DNA from: PMG-095 sp049324695
GTDB lineage: Bacteria; Myxococcota_A; Polyangia; Polyangiales; Polyangiaceae
Direction of reading: 5' to 3'
Assembly: GCA_049324695.1 (NCBI GenBank)
Contig: JBMOMJ010000013.1
Span: 62,001 to 126,000 of the forward strand
Length of the DNA stretch: 64,000 nt
Numbering within the stretch: position 1 is the first letter of the stretch; each line of letters begins with the position of its first letter. The translations under genes were made by a program, and so were the position numbers. Shown piece by piece: positions 1 through 9,230 of the stretch. A model generated the notes under the pieces. The model searched no databases. It was not told the origin of the DNA and saw nothing but the letters and a program-made list of their open reading frames with translations.

Positions 1-116
1 AAAATCGGCGCGGACGGGCGAACGCCCTGCAGGAATGCGGCCGAAAATGCAGTTCTCTAGCGAGCTCCGACCTCGGTACGGCTCTTGCTGTCAGCGCCGG
101 CACCGTGGGGAAATCG

Positions 117-1529
117 ATGAAGAAACGAACTGCTTCGGGCGAACCGGCACGCGAGCTCTTGTGTTTCGACGACTACGCCTTCGATCTTCGCGCAGGCGAG
201 CTGCGCTACGGTTCGCGCGCGGTGCCGCTCGAACCCAAGGTGGCGCGTGTGCTCGGGTTTCTGTTGCAGAACGCGGGCCGCGTGGTGCCGCGCGAGGAAC
301 TGCTGGCGTCCCTTTGGCCGAACACGCCCGGGCGCGATGCGGCGCTCAACTACGCAATCCGGCGCGTGCGCCAAGCGTTGGCCGACTGCGCGTCACCGGT
401 GATCTCCACGCATCGCGGCAGCGGCTATCGCGTCGACGTCGACGTGCGAGCCAGCGCCCACGCGAACGATACGCTGAGCGCATTCGAGCTGCTCGAGCGC
501 CGCTCAGCGCTGCAGGCGCTGTGGTCGCAGTTCGAAAGCTGCGCGCGCCGCCGCCGCAGCTTGCTCTCGCTGGTCACCGGCATGGCTGGCATCGGCAAGA
601 GCTCACTCGTGCAGGAGTTTCGGCGTGAGCTCTTGGCGCGCGGTGAGCGCGCGTTGACTTTGACGGGAGCCGAGTCGTTGTCGCCTCTGCGCAGCGAACG
701 AGGAGCCCAGCGCCGGCCCGAGGTGATCGTCATCGAAGATATTCACGAGCGCGACGCGTCGAGCTTCCACGCGTTGTGCGAGCTGTCGGCGTCCCATGAC
801 CAGCCCGCTAGGCACTACGTGGTCACCTGCCGAACTCCGGTTGCACGCAGGCAGGCGGACGCCCTCGGAGAACTCGCACGGCACGCCCGCACGCTCGCGC
901 TCGAGCCGCTGAGCGAGGCGGCGGCTCGAAAGCTGTTGCGCACGATTTCGGCGGGCACGGTGTCGGCGCGCTTCGAACCCGAGTTGTTGCGTCTCGGCGC
1001 CGGCAACCCCTTGTTTTTGCGAGAGCTTGCGGACTGCGTGCGCGACGGCAGGGTCGCAGCAAGTGCGGATCTGTTCGCGACTTCATTTGCTTTGCGCGAC
1101 GCTCTGCGCCGACATTTCTCAGGACTGCCAGAGCCCACGCAGCGGCTGCTCGAGCGCGCTGCGCTTCTCGGCGAGCGCTTCGACGCACGTTGGTTGCTTC
1201 ACGACTCGCAGCACCGCCTTCGCGATGTGCTGTCGTTGCTCGAAGCCGCGATTGGTCAGCAATTGGTGCAGCCGCTAACCCAACTCGAGTTTCGCTTCAT
1301 GCATCCACTGTTTCCCGAATACCTGCGCGCGCAGGTGCCCGACCTTCGCCGCCGCGAGTGGCACTGGGCGATTGGGACGGCACTCGAATCGCTGCTTTCG
1401 GGCCAGGACGATCCACACCTATCGAACCTGGCGTTTCACCTCTCCGAAGGCGCGCTGGGTGGCGAGCAAGCCGCCAAAGCCGCGCACTTTCGTCAACTCG
1501 CACATGTCGCTCCTCTCGCTGAGTGGTGA
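117..1529 (+). CDS. Winged-helix transcriptional regulator fused to an AAA-type ATPase domain
   Basis: This 470-residue protein has an OmpR/PhoB-type winged-helix DNA-binding domain in about residues 15-110 (PREELLASLW helix, then a YAIRRVRQAL recognition helix and a GSGYR wing). It is followed by a P-loop ATPase with Walker A GMAGIGKSS and a Walker B-like VIVIEDIHE. Such regulators normally continue into a long TPR region; here the protein stops soon after the ATPase, so it is a short version. A GTG at 105 is possible, but ATG 117 has GTGGGGAAA just upstream and is preferred. It reads away from the left edge and ends before a strong terminator at 1604. The target genes are unknown; the adjacent pectate lyase is only a positional guess. 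Confidence 0.8.
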   Translation: MKKRTASGEPARELLCFDDYAFDLRAGELRYGSRAVPLEPKVARVLGFLLQNAGRVVPREELLASLWPNTPGRDAALNYAIRRVRQALADCASPVISTHRGSGYRVDVDVRASAHANDTLSAFELLERRSALQALWSQFESCARRRRSLLSLVTGMAGIGKSSLVQEFRRELLARGERALTLTGAESLSPLRSERGAQRRPEVIVIEDIHERDASSFHALCELSASHDQPARHYVVTCRTPVARRQADALGELARHARTLALEPLSEAAARKLLRTISAGTVSARFEPELLRLGAGNPLFLRELADCVRDGRVAASADLFATSFALRDALRRHFSGLPEPTQRLLERAALLGERFDARWLLHDSQHRLRDVLSLLEAAIGQQLVQPLTQLEFRFMHPLFPEYLRAQVPDLRRREWHWAIGTALESLLSGQDDPHLSNLAFHLSEGALGGEQAAKAAHFRQLAHVAPLAEW

Positions 1530-1866
1530 GCAGCACGCGACTGCGCGTGCACAAGCGTCTCGAATGGACCTTGACCGCGGGGGCTAGGCCCATTCGGGTG
1601 GTTGGGGCCGGTTCGCGCGTCGCTGCGGACCGGCCCCATCTTTTCCCAGTTCATGGAAATTCCCGCTGGAGCCGGAGTTCGGGTGTCCGATCCCCTCGAA
1701 AGCATCGGATCTAACTCCCGCGGTTGAAGAAACTACGCCCGGTACGAGCCGCGGGAAGCGCGCCAAGCTACTCACCTTTCCGATCCCCCGGGAGCGCACC
1801 GGGCGGACGAAAGTTTCTCCCGGATCGGATCCTTTCCGTCCTGCGGTTCCCTCACGAGTTTCGCGA
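1530..1866. other. Intergenic region with terminator and inverted repeat
   Basis: This 337-base gap has no convincing gene. It holds the terminator at 1604-1644. It also holds an 8-bp inverted repeat, TCCCGCGG at 1716-1723 and CCGCGGGA at 1749-1756, about 110 bases before the pectate lyase start, which could be an operator or leader hairpin. No clear promoter hexamers were recognised. Confidence 0.5.
1604..1644 (+). terminator. Rho-independent terminator after the regulator
   Basis: A perfect 9-bp stem, GGGGCCGGT (1604-1612) with ACCGGCCCC (1629-1637), has a 16-base loop and is followed by ATCTTTT. It lies about 75 bases after the stop of the upstream regulator. Confidence 0.75.
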
Positions 1867-3477
1867 ATGATCAAGCGACTGCTGGCTTCTGGTTTGTTGA
1901 TGTCCGTTCCGTTCGCGGTGCTGGGATGCTCGGCAGCGAACACCGATACTGCGCCGGAAGGTCACGGCGGAGCCATCGGCTCCAATAGCGGCGGCAGTTC
2001 GAATTCGAGCGGCGGGCAATCTGGCGCAAGCGCGAACGGTGGCAACAACGCCGCAGGCGGCAGTACCGGCGGTTCGAACAGCGGAAGCGGAGGCTTGGCG
2101 AGCGCAGGCACTAGCTCCTCCGGCGGCAACGCGGGAAGCTCCGCAGCTGGCGGAAACACAGCGGGCGGCACGACCGGCGCAAGCGGCAACACATCCAGCG
2201 GAGGCGCCAGCAAAGGCGGCAATGGTTCCGGCGGCACCGGCGCGATGGGCGGCAGCTCGAGCCAAGGCGGCACGAGCACGATGGGTGGAGCATCTAGCGG
2301 AGGAGCGAGTGCTGGCGGAAATGGCAGCGGCGGAAAAGCTGCGGGCGGCACGACGGCGAGCGGCGGAACCGGCGCTGGAGGCAAAGCTGCAGGCGGCACG
2401 ACGGCGAGCGGCGGAACTACGAGCGTCGGCACGACACCGGGCAAGGGTGCGCCGGAAACCAAGGCCGTAGGCTACGGGCAAGGCACGACCGGCGCTGGTT
2501 CGGCAGCAACCGTGGACGTGAGCTCGATGTCTGCGTTGCAGTCGGCGATCGACGGCTACTCCGGGAGCGGCGGGCTTTCGATTCGCTACACGGGCAAGTT
2601 CAACTTCGCTTCGATCTCGGATCCGTGCGCGCAGCACTCTTTGCCGGCGCAGATCGTCGAAATCAAGAACAAGAACGACATCAGCATCGTCGGCGCAGAC
2701 GGCTCCGCCGTAAACTTCGGCATCCACATCGCGTCCGCTTCGAGCAACATCATCATCCGCAACATGACCTTCGGCTTGTTGCCCGGCGGTGGCTCCTCCG
2801 ACGCCATTTCGGTCGAGGGCATGAGCGGCGGAACGCCGAAGAACATTTGGATCGATCACAACGAGCTGTTCAGCTCGATGACCGTGTGCGCCGGCGCAGG
2901 CGATGAAGCCTTCGACGGCCTGATTGATCTGAAGAAGGGCGCCGACAACGTCACCGTCTCGTACAACTACATCCACGACCACCACAAGGGGACGCTGAAC
3001 GGCTTCAGCGACAGCGACACGGCGGTGCGACACATCACGTACCACCACAACATCTTCGAGAACGTCGGCTCGCGCACACCGCTTCAACGCGGCGGCTACA
3101 GCCACCTATTCGCGAATCTGTTCTCGGGTATCACCGTCTCCGGCGCCAACATTCGCATGGACGGCTACGCGCTCATCGAAGCCAACTTCTTCGAGAAGGC
3201 GAAGAACCCGGTGACCTCACGCGACAGCGACGCGCTCGGCTACTGGGAGCTCCGCGGCAACAACATCGCCAGCCCAGCCGATTTCACGCGCTTCTCAATC
3301 ACCTGGTCCGCCAGCGACTCATCACCTACGAAGGACGCCACCGATTGGGCAACGACGAAAGCGTTCCCCGTCTCGCTCGGCTACAGCTACACGGCGCAGC
3401 ATCCTCAGTGCGTGAAAGATGGACTGCATGCGGTCGCGGGCGCTGGCAAAGGCCTGGCAACGCTGACTTGCAAGTGA
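1867..3477 (+). CDS. Secreted lipoprotein with Gly/Ser linker and pectate lyase (PL1) domain
   Basis: The 536-residue product starts with a lipoprotein signal (hydrophobic segment ending VLGC, Cys 21), then about 160 residues of Gly/Ser/Ala/Thr linker, then a pectate lyase family 1 right-handed beta-helix. Seen directly are the family motif WIDH (residues 328-331), the YNYIHDHH calcium-site region, and SRTPLQRGG with R403 and R408 at the place of the catalytic arginine motif RxPxxR. PL1 enzymes cleave polygalacturonate by beta-elimination. The enzyme should sit on the cell surface, held off the membrane by the linker. The ATG lacks a strong ribosome-binding site. The gene ends 6 bases from the convergent HupE/UreJ gene. 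Confidence 0.9.
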   Translation: MIKRLLASGLLMSVPFAVLGCSAANTDTAPEGHGGAIGSNSGGSSNSSGGQSGASANGGNNAAGGSTGGSNSGSGGLASAGTSSSGGNAGSSAAGGNTAGGTTGASGNTSSGGASKGGNGSGGTGAMGGSSSQGGTSTMGGASSGGASAGGNGSGGKAAGGTTASGGTGAGGKAAGGTTASGGTTSVGTTPGKGAPETKAVGYGQGTTGAGSAATVDVSSMSALQSAIDGYSGSGGLSIRYTGKFNFASISDPCAQHSLPAQIVEIKNKNDISIVGADGSAVNFGIHIASASSNIIIRNMTFGLLPGGGSSDAISVEGMSGGTPKNIWIDHNELFSSMTVCAGAGDEAFDGLIDLKKGADNVTVSYNYIHDHHKGTLNGFSDSDTAVRHITYHHNIFENVGSRTPLQRGGYSHLFANLFSGITVSGANIRMDGYALIEANFFEKAKNPVTSRDSDALGYWELRGNNIASPADFTRFSITWSASDSSPTKDATDWATTKAFPVSLGYSYTAQHPQCVKDGLHAVAGAGKGLATLTCK

Positions 3478-3483
3478 GCCGAG

Positions 3484-4446
3484 CTAGCCACCGAATACTG
3501 CGTGAATCCGATCGATCGACCAGAACGCCGCGACACCGCCCATGGCATAGATGAAGGCCCGTTGAAGCTCCGGACGCTGAAGCTTCACACGCGCAGCGAC
3601 AGCACGTAGCACAATGACCAGCGCGACAGTCGCCAGCTGCCCCAGCTCGACTCCCAAATTGAAGCAGAATAACGCCGCTGGCAGATGCTTTTCGGGAAGC
3701 CCGATTTCGAGCAACGCCGACGCAAAGCCGAGGCCGTGCAAGAGCCCGAAGGCAAACGCGACCAGCCACGGTGCCCGGCGCGTGAGCGAATCCGCTGGGC
3801 GCAAACATTCGGAGCACACCAGCACGATCGATAGTGCGATGCATGCTTCGACCGGCGCTGACGGCACATTCAAGAGGCCGAGCGCAGTGCAGGCCAACGT
3901 CACGCTGTGCGCCAGCGTAAATGCCGTAACCGTAGCGATCAGCGGGCCACGCTTGCGCACGAGCAGAGCCAGCGCGATGACGAACAACAAATGATCGAAA
4001 CCGGTGAGGATGTGTTCGATCCCGAGGCGCGTGTAGTCCAAGATAATCGGCTGCAAAGCGCGCCAACCAGTGGACGAGCCAGCGTAAACCGTGAGCTCGG
4101 GAGCACTCGGCGTCACGACGCGCAAGGTGCGTGAGCCACCGAGCCAATCGATCTCCACCATCACTCGGGTCAGAGTGCCTTCCAGCCAAGGAAATTCGAT
4201 GGTGCCAACCAGGCCAGAAGCGCCGCACTCGAGGTGGCTGCCTTCGACGCGACAGCCTTTCGGGAAAACCGCCGCAGCAGCTAGCTCTCGCTGCAAGCTA
4301 CTCGAAGCTGCGCGAAAGGCCATCGAGAAGCGACCCGGCGCAACCTCCGTGAGCGTGAGCGACGCCGAATCGATATCGTGTGCTCGTGCCTTCGACGGCC
4401 CGCACACTGCCACCATCACTAGCAAGACCGCGAGTAGAACGCGCAT
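3484..4446 (-). CDS. HupE/UreJ-family membrane protein
   Basis: The 320-residue product has a cleavable signal peptide ending around ARA-HD, a periplasmic beta-rich domain of about 130 residues, and then six or so membrane helices with His-rich family motifs: GIEHILTGFDHLLF, FTLAHSVTLA and FGLLHGLGFA. These match the HupE/UreJ_2 family; the motif histidines suggest metal, possibly nickel, handling (family knowledge, not shown here). The start at 4446 shares one base with the stop of the upstream PpiC-type gene (TGATG overlap), so the two are translationally coupled. An upstream ATG at 4530 would add 28 residues without membrane character and was rejected. Confidence 0.85.
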   Translation of the reverse strand: MRVLLAVLLVMVAVCGPSKARAHDIDSASLTLTEVAPGRFSMAFRAASSSLQRELAAAAVFPKGCRVEGSHLECGASGLVGTIEFPWLEGTLTRVMVEIDWLGGSRTLRVVTPSAPELTVYAGSSTGWRALQPIILDYTRLGIEHILTGFDHLLFVIALALLVRKRGPLIATVTAFTLAHSVTLACTALGLLNVPSAPVEACIALSIVLVCSECLRPADSLTRRAPWLVAFAFGLLHGLGFASALLEIGLPEKHLPAALFCFNLGVELGQLATVALVIVLRAVAARVKLQRPELQRAFIYAMGGVAAFWSIDRIHAVFGG

Positions 4447-5267
4447 CACGGTCGCTCCTCGACGCGATAGAGATCGACCGTACGCTGCACGACACGTTCG
4501 ATGGCGTCTTTGCGCGCAGCGAAGGACCAATCGGCTACGACACGTGCTCGGATTTCGTCGAGCTTCGGCAGTCCGCCTTCGACACCTTTCACTCGAGCGA
4601 GCGCCAGGTTCTCGGCGGTTTCAACGCGCTGCCATGGGCCTGCTGCCAGCGCAGTGATGCGCTCTGCCAGCTCCGGTTCGATGCGCTGCTTCAAATCAGC
4701 CAGGCTCAGGTTACCGCCAATCAAAGGGCGCCCGAGCGTCGCCGGGGTCGCACCGCCGGCCAGCGCACTTTCGAGCTTCGCAATACGTTCGGCCGCGTCG
4801 GGTTCGCTCTTGGGGATCGCCAGGAATTCGAAGTCGTAACGCTGGGGCACTTCGTACGAACTCCGATGCGAGCTCAACCAAGCTTCGAGCTCCGCTTCAC
4901 TGGGATCGCGTTTGGGAACCTCGAAGGCCGCGCGTGAACGCATCTTCTCGACCAGCGCGGTGCGTACGGAAGGATCATCGCGGTCGAGGCGCTCTCGCAA
5001 TGCTTCGCGGTACAGGGCCTCATCGCGCTGCCACTCGCGCAGCGCGGCTTCGAATTCCGCTGGCTCCGGCTTGCGGCCGTTTTGATCTTGAAAGCGCCTA
5101 CGTAGCTCGGCCTTGAGCCCGGGCGTGACGCTGATCGTGCGTGGGTCAGTCGCCACCAGCGCGTGCGCGACGAACAAAAGCACTCCGAGCACGAAGAAAT
5201 GCGCCAGCGGTTCTCGCAGCAACCGCTGCGGCACGCCGCGCAAGAAACTCACGCTGCTACTCATCAC
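4446..5267 (-). CDS. Membrane-anchored PpiC-like peptidyl-prolyl isomerase
   Basis: The 273-residue protein has one N-terminal membrane helix (LAHFFVLGVLLFVAHAL, about residues 20-38), a helical SurA/PpiD-like segment with EWQRDEALYREAL, and a C-terminal parvulin-like region beginning near QRYDFEFLAI. This is the pattern of the short PpiC-family proteins encoded next to HupE/UreJ_2 proteins. The parvulin part is degenerate, so it may act as a chaperone rather than an isomerase. It is the first gene of a coupled pair with the downstream HupE/UreJ gene. A second Met follows the first, so the exact start could be either. Confidence 0.75.
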   Translation of the reverse strand: MMSSSVSFLRGVPQRLLREPLAHFFVLGVLLFVAHALVATDPRTISVTPGLKAELRRRFQDQNGRKPEPAEFEAALREWQRDEALYREALRERLDRDDPSVRTALVEKMRSRAAFEVPKRDPSEAELEAWLSSHRSSYEVPQRYDFEFLAIPKSEPDAAERIAKLESALAGGATPATLGRPLIGGNLSLADLKQRIEPELAERITALAAGPWQRVETAENLALARVKGVEGGLPKLDEIRARVVADWSFAARKDAIERVVQRTVDLYRVEERP

Positions 5268-5491
5268 GCCTTACTTGCACCCACCGTCGAAATTCGGCTC
5301 CGTGTTGCGAGGCGTTGGCCTCGACTGCAATCTTCCATTGCTGCCATAGATCGGGTCACGTTGGGCTAGAGACTGAGCCGATTCGCAGGCGTCGCGAGCA
5401 CTGCAACGAACCATGGAAGGCTTCGGAAGCCTGCGGCCACTGCGCTCCGAAGCCCCGCATAGCGTCGCTTCGGTCCGCGCTCGGAGGCACC

Positions 5492-6889
5492 TTGTACTCG
5501 AAGAAACTGATCTGGATTGGTCCACTTCTGTTGGGATCCCTCGCATGTTCGTCCAATTCGGACGATGGGGGAACCGGCGGGAAGCAGTCTGGCAACGGCG
5601 GCGCCAAAACCGGCCAGGGCGGTTCGACCAATGGCAGCGGCGGCACGACGGGCGGCACGAACACTGGCAATGGCGGAGCCACTAGTGGTGGCGCGAGCAG
5701 TGGCGGCGCCAGCATGGGTGGCAGCAGCAACGGTGGCACTAACACCGGAAGCGGCGGCGCCAGCGGAGGCAAGTCCAACGCATCCGGAGGATCTTCGAGC
5801 GGGGGTTCATCCAGCGGAGGCGCGAGCAGCGGTGGAGCTCAAGCGGGCGGCGCGAGCTCGGGTGGAGCGTCGAGCGGCGGTAAGTCGAACTCGGGCGGCG
5901 CACCGGCTTCGGGTGGCGCATCGACCGGCGGCTCTGCAGGAATGGGAGGCTCGGCACCAACGGGAACCTCGGGCTTGCCGGTTCCGCCCGGCGCTGCGAA
6001 CCAGCCCAAACCCTCCGGCACGCCCAACGGCATTCAGGTGTTGGGCTGGGCTGGGTTCAAAGCGGCCGTCACTTACTCCTTCGACGACAACACCGATTCG
6101 CAGATCGCGAACTACAGCCAACTTCAGGCGGCCGGTGGCCAGTACACCTTCTACCTGTGGACCGGCCGATCCCAGGCCATGAACTCGGTGTGGAAGACGG
6201 CCGTGAAGGATGGCCACGAGATCGGCAACCACAGCAACAGCCATTCACCGAGCAATTGCACGAGCGGCGACATCAGTTCAGCAACCACGTTCATCCAAAA
6301 CAATCTGAGCGTGAAGCCTTGGACCTTCGCCGCCCCCAACGGCGACGGCTGCTACAAAACGCCGGCCTCTGGCCTCTTCTTCATCAACCGCGGCGTTTCG
6401 CCCGCGTCGCCGGTAACAGTGAGCGGCAACGCCGATCCGTTGAATCTCAACTGCTACATCCCCAACGAAGGCCAGCAGGCGAGCACGTTCAACGGCAACA
6501 TCGACACGGCGCGCTCGCAAAATGGCTGGGTGATCTACGTCATCCACGGCTTCACCAACTCCGACGGATCGTACAAGCCCGTCGACATCGGGCAGATGAC
6601 AACCGCCATCAAGTACGCCAAAGGCCTCGGCGATGTATGGGTTGGCTCGATGGTGAACGTGGGATCGTACTGGCTAGGTCACAAAGCGTTCAACAGCGCG
6701 ATGACCTCCACGTCTGGCAGCGACAAGACGTGGACATGGACTTTGCCGAACTACTTCCCCACGGGAAAGTACCTGCGCGTCAAAGTCGATGGCGGCACGC
6801 TCAAGCAAAACGGCACCGCCCTCACCTGGGACCCACACGGCTACTACGAAATCTCGCTCGACGCGAAGTCCGTCACGCTCTCGCCGTAG
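5492..6889 (+). CDS. Secreted lipoprotein with Gly/Ser linker and CE4-type polysaccharide deacetylase domain
   Basis: The 465-residue product begins at a TTG preceded by GGAGG four bases away; the reading frame is open farther upstream, but only this start gives a clean lipoprotein signal (KKLIWIGPLLLGSLAC). About 150 residues of Gly/Ser/Ala linker follow. The catalytic part has NodB-domain signatures: TYSFDD (residues 194-199, catalytic Asp and metal-binding Asp) and HSNSH (247-251, metal histidines), then APNG and a late YVIHGF. The expected role is metal-dependent deacetylation of a polysaccharide such as chitin, xylan or peptidoglycan, at the cell surface; the substrate cannot be told. 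It resembles the pectate lyase gene at 1867 in architecture. Confidence 0.85.
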   Translation: MYSKKLIWIGPLLLGSLACSSNSDDGGTGGKQSGNGGAKTGQGGSTNGSGGTTGGTNTGNGGATSGGASSGGASMGGSSNGGTNTGSGGASGGKSNASGGSSSGGSSSGGASSGGAQAGGASSGGASSGGKSNSGGAPASGGASTGGSAGMGGSAPTGTSGLPVPPGAANQPKPSGTPNGIQVLGWAGFKAAVTYSFDDNTDSQIANYSQLQAAGGQYTFYLWTGRSQAMNSVWKTAVKDGHEIGNHSNSHSPSNCTSGDISSATTFIQNNLSVKPWTFAAPNGDGCYKTPASGLFFINRGVSPASPVTVSGNADPLNLNCYIPNEGQQASTFNGNIDTARSQNGWVIYVIHGFTNSDGSYKPVDIGQMTTAIKYAKGLGDVWVGSMVNVGSYWLGHKAFNSAMTSTSGSDKTWTWTLPNYFPTGKYLRVKVDGGTLKQNGTALTWDPHGYYEISLDAKSVTLSP

Positions 6890-7158
6890 GGTCTGCAACC
6901 GAACACCGTTGGCGAATGGCAACCGCGGCCCGATACGGAGCCAATCGCTGAGAAACGCGTTCGAAACCGCGGGTTCAATCGCTCTATTATCCGCCGCCGG
7001 CTCCCGCAGCTCGCAAGAGAGCACCTAACCCAAGGTGGTTCCGACCGACGCCGAGGCTCGCAAGGGCGCGCTGAAATACGGAGCGGTACCAGGCAGGTCG
7101 CTGCAGATTCAGCGGCTGGGGAGGCCCATCGCTGTCCAAGGCGACGCTTGCGAGCGCC

Positions 7159-7180
7159 CGCCGAGTAGAAGCGCTCGGCG
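7159..7180 (-). terminator. Possible terminator hairpin after the ferritin-like lipoprotein gene
   Basis: A 7-bp stem, CGCCGAG (7159-7165) with CTCGGCG (7174-7180), directly abuts the stop codon of the minus-strand gene. No T-run follows on that strand, so it is only a weak terminator candidate. The rest of the 6890-7180 gap shows nothing recognisable. Confidence 0.35.
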
Positions 7181-8413
7181 TTACGCGAGCATCAGCGGAA
7201 GCAAGCCTTGATACAGCCGCGCCGCTTCGACCCGTGTCGGCAAACCCGCGGCCTCGGCCAGCGCTGGGTCCACGGCGTGATCGAGTTCGGCGGCGAGCTC
7301 GCTCATGGCACGCTGGCGTGCGGCGCGCACACGAGCGCGCGCAGCTGGGTCTAAACGGCTTTCGAGCCAGGTTTGTACCTTCATGCTCAACGCGGCGTGG
7401 CGTGTCTCTTCGTGAGCGATGCGCTTCATCATGCGACGCAGGTCGTCGTTGTGGGCGTGCTCGGCTTGGTAGGTAGCGACCAGTGCGCCGTAGAGCTCGC
7501 GTACACAACCTTCAGCCACGTTCTCCATCGCGATGGCTTCGAGCGAACGCGGCTCACGTGCTGCTAGCTTCGGCGGGGTGACGCGCGCACCATGACGCCG
7601 AGCCAGCGCGCTGGTTGCACGTGCGTGGCGGCGCTCGTCGCGCGCGGCGCGGCTCAAGGCACGTAGCAAGCTCCGTGGTGCCCCGCGTTCGTGAAGCTCC
7701 GCACGCAAACGTCGAAACGCTGGAATCGCCGCGGCTTCGAGCTCGGCCGAGCGAGACAGGTATGCGCTGAAGCCGGTCGTTGGCAACGCGCTCTCGACAA
7801 ACCCTGCCGGACGACGCCCTGCAACACACGTGGGCGGGCACGCGAGCACGACAGTATCTTGCTGCGATGACGGCATGAACCAGCAGGCTTGTGGAAGCCA
7901 CGTCGTCTTGCACATTGCCTTGCAGTTCTCGATCGTGGTTTCCGTCGACGAACAGGCTGCGGGTAGGTTGTAGTAGTGGGGCGAGACGCAGTCCGGGCTG
8001 AAGCCAGCGGCGCCTTGAATGGTGCAGTTCACGGTACCGCCGGTGCCGCCGGAACCGCTGCCTCCTTTGCCAGTACCACCGGTGCCCGAGCCACCCGTTC
8101 CCGAACCGCCCGTTCCCGTGCCCCCGTTGGCGGAACCACCGTTGCCGGAACCGCCCGTACCCGTGCCACCTGCGCTCCAACCACCCGTGCCAGAACCACC
8201 TGTGCCCGAACCGCCCGACGGGCTCCCGGCGCTACCACCAAACGCGCTGGTTCCACCCTTCCCCGCCACGTTCGTGTCCCCGCCCTGTGATGCGCCGCCC
8301 TCGCTACCCGTTTCCGCAGCGCCTCCACACGCGCCAATTGGCAACGTGAGCGAAAGTGGTGCCACCAACTGCGCAATCAACCCCAACCGCACTCGAAGCC
8401 TGCGTTCCTTCAT
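7181..8413 (-). CDS. Lipoprotein with Gly/Thr linker and ferritin-like four-helix domain
   Basis: The 410-residue product has a lipoprotein signal (VAPLSLTLPIGAC), about 90 residues of GTGGSG-type linker, a short Cys-containing region (CTIQG, CVSPHYY, CSSTETTIENCKAMC), and from about residue 215 a ferritin-like helical domain. Metal-ligand motifs are visible: an early Glu in SAELEAAAIPAF, then DERRH, ENVAEGC and HEETRH, the ExxH pattern of diiron four-helix proteins. The start at 8413 has GGAG eight bases upstream. Ferritin-like proteins oxidise or store iron or act as diiron oxygenases; which applies here is not known. A second ferritin-like protein lies at 9227, divergently placed. Confidence 0.75.
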   Translation of the reverse strand: MKERRLRVRLGLIAQLVAPLSLTLPIGACGGAAETGSEGGASQGGDTNVAGKGGTSAFGGSAGSPSGGSGTGGSGTGGWSAGGTGTGGSGNGGSANGGTGTGGSGTGGSGTGGTGKGGSGSGGTGGTVNCTIQGAAGFSPDCVSPHYYNLPAACSSTETTIENCKAMCKTTWLPQACWFMPSSQQDTVVLACPPTCVAGRRPAGFVESALPTTGFSAYLSRSAELEAAAIPAFRRLRAELHERGAPRSLLRALSRAARDERRHARATSALARRHGARVTPPKLAAREPRSLEAIAMENVAEGCVRELYGALVATYQAEHAHNDDLRRMMKRIAHEETRHAALSMKVQTWLESRLDPAARARVRAARQRAMSELAAELDHAVDPALAEAAGLPTRVEAARLYQGLLPLMLA

Positions 8414-8615
8414 CTTGCTACTCCAGCAACCAACCCATGCAAAAGCAAGCTCAGTGCCACTCGCGTTCCTCGCAGGCCACGTGATTTTGCAAGGCTTTTT
8501 GCTTAGCGTTGAGCCAATGTGTGCCACTCGATGGGCAGGATCACGACGCAACTCGCATCAAACACGGTGAGCCACCCTCGAATTCAGCCGCGGGTTCGAC
8601 ACTTCGGCGTAGGAT

Positions 8616-9230
8616 GTGCCCGTGGCGAGGTTATTTCAGGCGTTGGTTGTGATGGGGTCGAGCCTCTCGCTCTCGAACTGCGGAGGGCGCGCCCACGAGA
8701 GTGACACGGCAACAGACAATACTGGTGGTGTCGCAGACGCAGCGAGCTCGCAGGGCGGTGCTGTCGGCGGCGATCCCCAGCTGGCGAGCGGCGGAGCTCG
8801 AATCGATGGCATTCCAGCGGGCGGTCATGCGTCGGACGCGCCGTCTTCATTAGGCGGCGCGGCTCCCACGAATGGCGCTGGCGGGAGTGCTGGCAGCACC
8901 GTCCCGGACGCCAACGTTCTCGCACAATGGACGTGTAGCACCTTCAGTTGCCGATCCGTGTCGATGGAGGGGCGAGACTATCGCGGCGTGCGCGTGGACT
9001 CGACGTGTAGCGCGGATCCCAAGCGACCCAGCAGCGCAGACGATTGCGCGGCAGATGAGTGGTTCGAATGCCAGCTAGGCGCCTGGCACGATGGAAGCCT
9101 CGTGGCGGTGAATTGTTCTTGCGCGCCGAGGTTCGGATCCGTCTGCATGTGCGGGCAGGAGGAGGCAGTCGGCTGCGGTGAGAATTGGAAAGTGTGTTCG
9201 TGTGCGGTTACCGGGATTCTCGTCAAGTGA
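8616..9230 (+). CDS. Cys-rich secreted lipoprotein of unknown function
   Basis: The 204-residue product has a lipoprotein signal (QALVVMGSSLSLSNC), a short Gly/Ala/Ser-rich stretch to about residue 100, and a C-terminal domain with a dozen cysteines (WTCSTFSC, CSADPK, DDCAAD, FECQLG, CSCAPRF, CMCGQE, CGENWKVCSC). I do not recognise the family; disulfide bonding outside the membrane is likely. GTG 8616 and a second in-frame GTG at 8622 are both possible starts. Its last codons overlap the next gene by four bases (GTGA), so the two are probably translated together. Confidence 0.7.
   Translation: MPVARLFQALVVMGSSLSLSNCGGRAHESDTATDNTGGVADAASSQGGAVGGDPQLASGGARIDGIPAGGHASDAPSSLGGAAPTNGAGGSAGSTVPDANVLAQWTCSTFSCRSVSMEGRDYRGVRVDSTCSADPKRPSSADDCAADEWFECQLGAWHDGSLVAVNCSCAPRFGSVCMCGQEEAVGCGENWKVCSCAVTGILVK

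Noticed and set aside
1960..2460. Repetitive Gly/Ser coding stretch considered as a CRISPR or DNA repeat array
   Set aside because: The units vary in length and sequence and follow codon structure; there are no regular spacers.
1852..3105. Long open frame on the minus strand across the pectate lyase gene
   Set aside because: It lies opposite the Gly/Ser linker and lyase domain, is Arg/Ala-rich with no domain, and has no ribosome-binding site. GC-rich coding often leaves such antisense frames.
5141..5491. Upstream extension of the deacetylase lipoprotein
   Set aside because: The extra 117 residues are Arg/Ala-rich, and GGAGG with TTG at 5492 followed by a lipobox marks the real start.
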